Origin: Colletes latitarsis
Taxonomy: Eukaryota; Arthropoda; Insecta; Hymenoptera; Colletidae
DNA length: 64,000 nucleotides
Direction: 5' to 3'
NCBI RefSeq assembly: GCF_051014445.1
Contig: NC_135146.1
Span: 1,426,001 to 1,490,000, forward strand
The notes beneath the pieces were generated by a model. The model made no database searches and was not told the DNA's origin. It worked only from the letters and a program-made list of their open reading frames with translations. Below are positions 61,001 through 64,000 of this stretch, piece after piece. How positions within the stretch are numbered: position 1 is the first letter of the stretch; each line of letters starts with the position of its first letter. The position numbers and the translations under genes are program-made.

Positions 61001-61202
61001 ACGGTGGGGACCCGTCGCCCCCTCCCCATACCGTCGCCACCAAGCCGTCCGCGTCGCCCACCCAATGAGGGTGATCAGGGACGCGGTACGGCTCGGCGGC
61101 AACCGCCAGGCCAACCCCCCACTCCGCGAGGACTTGGGACATCAAGTCCTGTGCCGCGCGGCAGTGGTTGAGGTTGGCCTGGAGGAGGAGGCGGGGCGGC
61201 AT
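58020..61202 (-). CDS. ORF2: endonuclease-reverse transcriptase of element C (intact, 1,060 aa)
   Basis: The enzyme that nicks the chromosomal target and copies the element RNA from the exposed 3' end. The N-terminal endonuclease (residues ~5-215) shows the NLNHCRAAQ start, E37 in AAEPYR, GDFNAK (124-129), SIVDVGF and SDHRYI (200-205). The reverse transcriptase (~430-700) shows AYRPICLL, FRGGRST, SLDIANAF, GVPQGSVLGP and YADD (665-668; 59199-59210). A CxC-x8-H-x4-C zinc motif (957-973) and a very basic, proline/arginine-rich tail follow. Every catalytic motif I can recognise is present and the frame is uninterrupted. The start ATG is chosen because it overlaps the TAA of ORF1 as TAATG, implying translation by reinitiation after ORF1. 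The enzyme looks potentially functional, although activity cannot be shown from sequence. Confidence 0.95.
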   Translation of the reverse strand: MPPRLLLQANLNHCRAAQDLMSQVLAEWGVGLAVAAEPYRVPDHPHWVGDADGLVATVWGGGDGSPPFSLLERGRGFVAVDWGGVAVVGCYISPRSGHAAFELYLAEVAACVQRYAARPVLVLGDFNAKSVAWGSPRTSVRGGILGDWAAGLDLRVLNRGSEHTCVRRYGGSIVDVGFATPNAVRMVSGWHVVAGAETLSDHRYIRMEVSAAASASRHGRLRGTPPRRWALRRLDKDALMAAAHAATWPQGAAELPSIEEEVARLGALVAGICDAAMPRVGRASPRRAVYWWSDAIAELRVATVRARRQYTRLRRRQRTGDGVARARAADDLYGAYRVARVALQVAIKRAKTQAWKELLQTLDDDPWGRPYKVVLNKLRPWAPPVTEGLDPRLLEDVVNTLFPIGERGPRPPAAAAVPVEWTAELGVTQEELAAAIRRLGVRNTAPGPDGVPGRVWVLTQGVLGADLRRLFDRCLRDGRFPPSWKVARMVLLRKEGRPAESPSAYRPICLLDEVGKLFERVIAARLVEHLSRGDPGLADCQFGFRGGRSTIDAIGRVRALSEAAVSRGGVVLAISLDIANAFNTLPWEEIRRGLEYHRVPPCLRAVVGDYLRGRWIEYPGRDGDMRREVYCGVPQGSVLGPLLWNIAYDSVLRAGLPDGVSTVCYADDTLVLAVGAHWGRAMRRAEEGSQRVVDRIRGMGMTVAVHKTEVIAFHSPRQDPPPPLIRVGGADIEVKPQIRYLGLILDSHWRFEKHFRCLVPRLERMVAALGRILPNLGGPAGRVRRLYVAMVQSVALYGAPVWADDLAASRRSMTMLRRVQRRMALRVVRGYRTMSHEAATVLAGMPPMDLLARSHAVMYRHRVDRRAGVGAVPGGQEPAWGDLKRQARQSVLLAWQERLALPTAGHRTVGAVRPLLKEWLDRGHGSLTYRLAQVFSGHGSFGRYLCRIGKEPTARCCHCDAEQDTADHTLEVCPAWEGERRVLVGVVGRDVSLPGVVRAMLDSEEKWRAVASFCENVMLQKEAAGRERELQRRAEARARAVARGRRPVARRRGRPPRRGG

Positions 61203-61204
61203 TA
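61200..61204 (-). promoter_or_regulatory. TAATG stop-start overlap of ORF1 and ORF2
   Basis: On the - strand the ORF1 frame ends with TAA at 61204-61202 and ORF2 begins with ATG at 61202-61200, sharing the A. The UAAUG arrangement has been shown experimentally in the silkworm element SART1 to drive translational coupling, in which ribosomes that terminate on ORF1 restart on ORF2. Here the local sequence (ATTAATTAATG) is AT-rich inside an otherwise GC-rich element, which would favour an unstructured restart site. Function in this element is inferred. Confidence 0.88.
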
Positions 61205-63079
61205 ATTAATGGCCGCGCCAGCCTCCTCCCGGCCGTCCGTCCCCGTAGCACCGTCCACCTCCATGGAGGACGATGCCACCGCCCTCGGCACCGGAGCCGG
61301 TGCAGCCCGCCTCTTCCTCTCCTTCCGGGAGGGGGGGGAGCACTTCTTGCTCCCCACCCTGTGATCGGCTGGCCTCCCCATGTCCGCACACAGCGGGCAG
61401 TGGGGGGCCGCCGATCACTGGCTCGCACGGTGCTCTTTGGCGCCGCAGCGGTAACACTGACCGCTGCGGTCCACCGGCGAGGTGCACCACTGCCTCACGT
61501 GCCCCAATTCGAGGCAGCGGTGACACTGGAGCGGGCGCGGCGCGAGGATTTCTACTCGCGCCGAAACCCACCCCACCAACACCCTCCCGGATTCCGCCAC
61601 CTTACGGGCGGCGGAGAGGGGGCACCGGGCCCACACCGACCCGAGGCCGGAGGGCGACCTGCGGATCTCTCCGATCCGCAGGTCCTCCACAGGACAGTCC
61701 CCCGCCCTCGCAAGGGCACGGCACACATCCTGTGCGCTGACCGAGTCGTCCAGCCCACAAATGCGCATCTCCGTGCGCTTCGTGGGCCGGGCGACCCGGA
61801 CACCTCGCTCGCCCAGCTGCTCCCGGAGCCTCTGGGCGAGACGATCCGCCTTCGCGCCGCCTTCTGCACCGGGGATCTCCAGCAAGAGACCCCCGGTCAC
61901 GGCCCTCTTCGCCCTCACGGAGGCGATGCCCAGCTCTTCCAGGGAGATATTCTCCCTGGCGAGCCGCATCGCCTCCGCGAGGGTCAGGTCGCCCGCCTGC
62001 GCAACGGTCAGCGTCACCGCTGCCGTTTTTGGGGGACGACCTGGTCGTGCCTTCCCGACCTTCGCGGCCTTTACCTTGGCCGCCGCCGGCGGAGGCGGAG
62101 GCTGCGGTTGCGAGGCCTTCCTCGCAGCCCGCTTCGCCTTGCGCCCCACCACCTCACTCCACGCCACCCCCCCTTGGGAGGGTGCTGTGGAGGACGCGAC
62201 CACCGCGACCACGGGTACACCACCCCCCTTGGGGGTCGCGACCCGGGGCCCTGGTGGCGCAACGCTGGGCGGAGGCTTCACTCCGCCCTTCTTTGCCTTC
62301 CCCGACTGTACCGGAACAGTTCGGGGAGGCACCGCCTTCCTGCTGACCGCTCTTCCGGCGAGGAGCTCCTCCCGGAAGGCGGCCAGCTTGCCATCAATCA
62401 TGTCCCCAATCCTCCTCAGAAGATCGTCTTCTGAGGAGGACGGGGACTTCTTCACGGGCGGAGTGCGGGTGGAGGGGCCCGCGGTGCCCCGCACCACTGC
62501 CGCCGCACTCCGCTTATTCACCTCCGCTGAGGGACGCGGCGGTGGAGGAGGAGGGAGGATGGGAGGGAGGGCCGCGCTGTTCCACAGCGCCTCTGCCCTC
62601 CTCCTCCCCTGTCGCTCCTCCTCCAACAGGAGCTGCAGACGGGCGTTCCGCCCTCTGAGCTCCCGCGCCGCCTCCCTCATTTCCTCCGCCGCGGCCTTCA
62701 GGGCCTCCGCGCCACCGCTTTTCTGCCCCTTAAAGGCGCAGGCAGCGGCGACTTTCTCCACCCGCCTCAGGGACGAGGAGATCCTCTCCGATATCTCCTC
62801 GGTCACCTCGTCCCTGAGGCAACTCAGCCTCACCGACGGGCTCATCGCCCCGCCCACCTCGACGACGGCCTGCCCCGCCCTCTTCCTCTTAGAGCCTATG
62901 AGGCTCCTGGTGGAGGAGAAGGACGAGACTGACGCAGTCTCGTCGTCCTCCTCCACCTTCCACGAAGCCGGGCCAGGCGCTGGAGGCGGCGCGAGCGCCG
63001 TCACTCCAGTCCCAACACCGCCTTCGTCCTCCCCCTCTGACTTACCCCGTCCCATCCCCGTTTTAATATTGAACTCCAT
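61202..63079 (-). pseudogene. ORF1 of element C (gag-like), with an in-frame TGA in zinc knuckle 2
   Basis: The RNA-binding partner of ORF2. It starts at ATG 63079 and reads 554 codons to TGA at 61417-61415. The same frame then stays open for 70 more codons to TAA 61204-61202, so the ancestral ORF1 had about 625 codons. The N-terminus has acidic/serine stretches and a basic KRKR (about 64-67). A heptad-like, Glu/Arg/Leu-rich helix (~85-165) suits a coiled coil. A low-complexity Pro/Ser/Lys region follows. Near the end are a complete CCHC knuckle (519-532, CHRCLELGHVRQWC) and a second one from 542. The TGA falls exactly on the second knuckle's last cysteine. A third motif, C-x2-C-x8-H-x6-C, lies after the stop at 61399-61340 with the same spacing as knuckle 3 of element 1. 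The stop is either a mutation (TGC to TGA), a sequencing error, or a read-through codon. I favour mutation. Confidence 0.9.
61415..61417 (-). other. In-frame TGA replacing a zinc-knuckle cysteine
   Basis: The codon follows CYRCGAKEHRASQ, where the C-x2-C-x4-H-x4-C pattern requires cysteine. One base change from a cysteine codon gives TGA. Downstream sequence keeps frame, knuckle 3 and the TAATG overlap, so the stop is the only break in ORF1. Confidence 0.88.
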
Positions 63080-63464
63080 AATATTCCCACGAGCAGGTCG
63101 GAAGAAAAGGTCCGCCCGGGCAGAGCCGCCTTACCCGGGTAAGCCTATATACTCCGGGGGTTCGGCAGGTTCCCCGGAGGTGGTCGCTTGGGATTGGGCC
63201 TTCTCCCCCAACCATGCATCCCATCGCCGCGCACCATAGCTTAGGATTGGAGGGCGATTTTATAGAGTCGCCATACTCGTGGCCCAGGCGGTTAAGCCAA
63301 GACCCCCGTTCCTCCTGCCGTCACGTACCATTCACAAAACCAATAGGGAATTGTGAATGGGTCGTTGTGACGACCAACAGGAGGCTTACGGTGTGTGTAT
63401 GACTCGGGTACCCCGGGTTCGTTAAGCCCGTACTGCAGCTGAAAGGCTGGCAGCCCCTGAGGGA
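63080..63464 (-). promoter_or_regulatory. Element C 5' UTR
   Basis: About 385 nt lie between the element's 5' end (adjacent to the right target duplication) and the ORF1 ATG. In R1-clade elements this region normally contains an internal promoter that starts transcription at or near the first base. I cannot point to a definite promoter motif. A strong hairpin lies at 63319-63372. An apparently complete 5' end next to a clean duplication is the basis for calling the element full length. Confidence 0.75.
63319..63372 (-). other. 5'-UTR stem-loop
   Basis: CCATTCACAA (63328-63337) pairs perfectly with TTGTGAATGG (63351-63360) around a 13-nt loop. Outside it CGTCAC (63319-63324) pairs with GTGACG (63367-63372). 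It gives 16 paired positions with one internal loop, about 90-145 nt from the 5' end of the element RNA. The role is unknown; structured 5' ends of non-LTR elements can be ribozymes or affect translation. Confidence 0.7.
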
Positions 63465-64000
63465 ATGGAAGCAGTATGCTAGTAAGCAATCAGTAAGCTT
63501 GTAAGCAAGCAGTAAGCTTGTGAGCAAGCAGTAAGCTTGTAAGCATGCAGTGAGCTAGTATGCGAGCAGGGAGCTAGTAAGCGAGCAAGAAGCTAGTAAG
63601 ATAGCAGTGTGCTAGTAAGCAAGCAGTAAGCTAGTATGCAAACAGTAAGATAGTTAGCAAGCAGTAAACTGGCATGAATGCTATTAGCGTGATAGCAAGC
63701 AGTAAGCTATTAAGCAGCCAGTGAGCAAGCAAGCAAGCGGTGAGCTAGCAAGCGTGGAGAAAGCTAGTATGGAAGCAGTATGCTAGTAAGCAATCAGTAA
63801 GCTTGTAAGCAAGCAGTAAGCTTGTGAGCAAGCAGTAAGCTTGTAAGCATGCAGTGAGCTAGTATGCGAGCAGGGAGCTAGTAAGCGAGCAAGAAGCTAG
63901 TAAGGTAGCAGTGTGCTAGTAAGCAAACACTAAGCTAGTAAGCAACAGGTAAGTTAGTAAGCAAGTAGTAAGCTAGTAAGCAGGCTGCAATCTAGTAAGA
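63465..64000. repeat. Satellite B with a 304-bp (16 x 19) higher-order repeat
   Basis: The 19-bp array resumes after element C and runs off the right edge. ATGGAAGCAGTATGCT occurs at 63465 and again at 63769, and the intervening sequence repeats afterwards with very few changes, giving a 304-bp period, exactly 16 units. A third, left-hand partial copy lies at 57269-57476 on the other side of element C. The first 15 bases are the right-hand target duplication. Confidence 0.92.

Larger units (their letters stand above)
57477..63464 (-). mobile_element. Element C: apparently full-length GC-rich R1-clade (SART-like) retrotransposon
   Basis: A 5,988-bp non-LTR element on the - strand inserted in satellite B. 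In element order it has: a 5' UTR of about 385 nt (63464-63080), ORF1 (63079-61202), ORF2 (61202-58020), a 516-nt 3' UTR, and a 27-nt poly(A) (read as T at 57477-57503). It is flanked by a 15-bp target duplication. ORF1 and ORF2 overlap as TAATG. The family is assigned to the R1 clade from its endonuclease, reverse transcriptase and C-terminal zinc motif. The TAATG overlap and poly(A) recall silkworm SART1, which targets telomeric TTAGG, but here the target is the 19-bp satellite. High GC contrasts sharply with the AT-rich surroundings. The only clear defect is an in-frame TGA in ORF1. Confidence 0.95.

Noticed and set aside
59061..61205. 714-codon open frame on the + strand
   Set aside because: It lies exactly opposite ORF2 of element C. 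High GC and arginine/proline-rich composition keep the antisense frame open; no known domain is visible in it.
61761..63239. 492-codon open frame on the + strand
   Set aside because: It is the antisense shadow of ORF1 of element C, for the same GC reason.
63215..63310. Possible tRNA-like sequence in the 5' UTR of element C (CCCAGGCGGTTAAGCC)
   Set aside because: No A-box/B-box pair with proper spacing and no cloverleaf can be drawn.

Overview
The window looks like heterochromatin from an arthropod, most likely an insect. This is inferred from R1-clade (R1/TRAS/SART-type) non-LTR retrotransposons sitting inside long tandem satellite arrays. I see no host protein-coding gene, no rRNA or tRNA gene and no prokaryotic feature. 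The species cannot be named from the sequence.

Layout. (1) 1-39380: an unbroken array of about 220 head-to-tail copies of a roughly 176-bp satellite (satellite A), with subfamilies, nested multi-monomer duplications and two 7-monomer tandem duplications. (2) 39381-43567: a 5'-truncated R1-clade retrotransposon on the + strand. Its ORF1 has three CCHC knuckles, and its ORF2 (endonuclease + reverse transcriptase) is broken by one frameshift in an 8-G run. (3) 43568-45446: a 5'-truncated + strand copy ('copy A') of a second, GC-rich R1-clade family, ending in poly(A). These two dead elements form the whole boundary between satellite A and a different satellite. (4) 45447-64000: about 510 copies of a 19-bp minisatellite (satellite B, consensus AGTAAGCAAGCAGTAAGCT). 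Three insertions interrupt it: a 1,192-bp solo LTR with 5-bp target duplications (45698-46889); a 5'-truncated - strand copy ('copy B', 55173-56797); and an apparently full-length - strand element ('element C', 57477-63464, 5,988 bp) with a 15-bp target duplication.

Element C is the most informative object. It has a 5' UTR with a strong hairpin, ORF1 (coiled coil and CCHC zinc knuckles), ORF2 (intact 1,060-aa endonuclease/reverse transcriptase) and a 3' UTR with three stable hairpins before the poly(A). The ORF1 stop and ORF2 start overlap as TAATG, the arrangement known to couple translation in the silkworm element SART1. ORF1 has an in-frame TGA exactly where the last cysteine of the second zinc knuckle should be. 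The frame then stays open through a third knuckle to the TAATG. The three 3'-UTR stems differ between copies A and C only by changes that keep the bases paired (C to U opposite G, or the like), which argues for a functional RNA structure.

In element C, ORF1 would supply the RNA-binding nucleoprotein and ORF2 the target-nicking endonuclease and reverse transcriptase, with the 3'-UTR fold and poly(A) as template-recognition elements. Copies A and B look like 5'-truncated by-products of the same kind of machinery.
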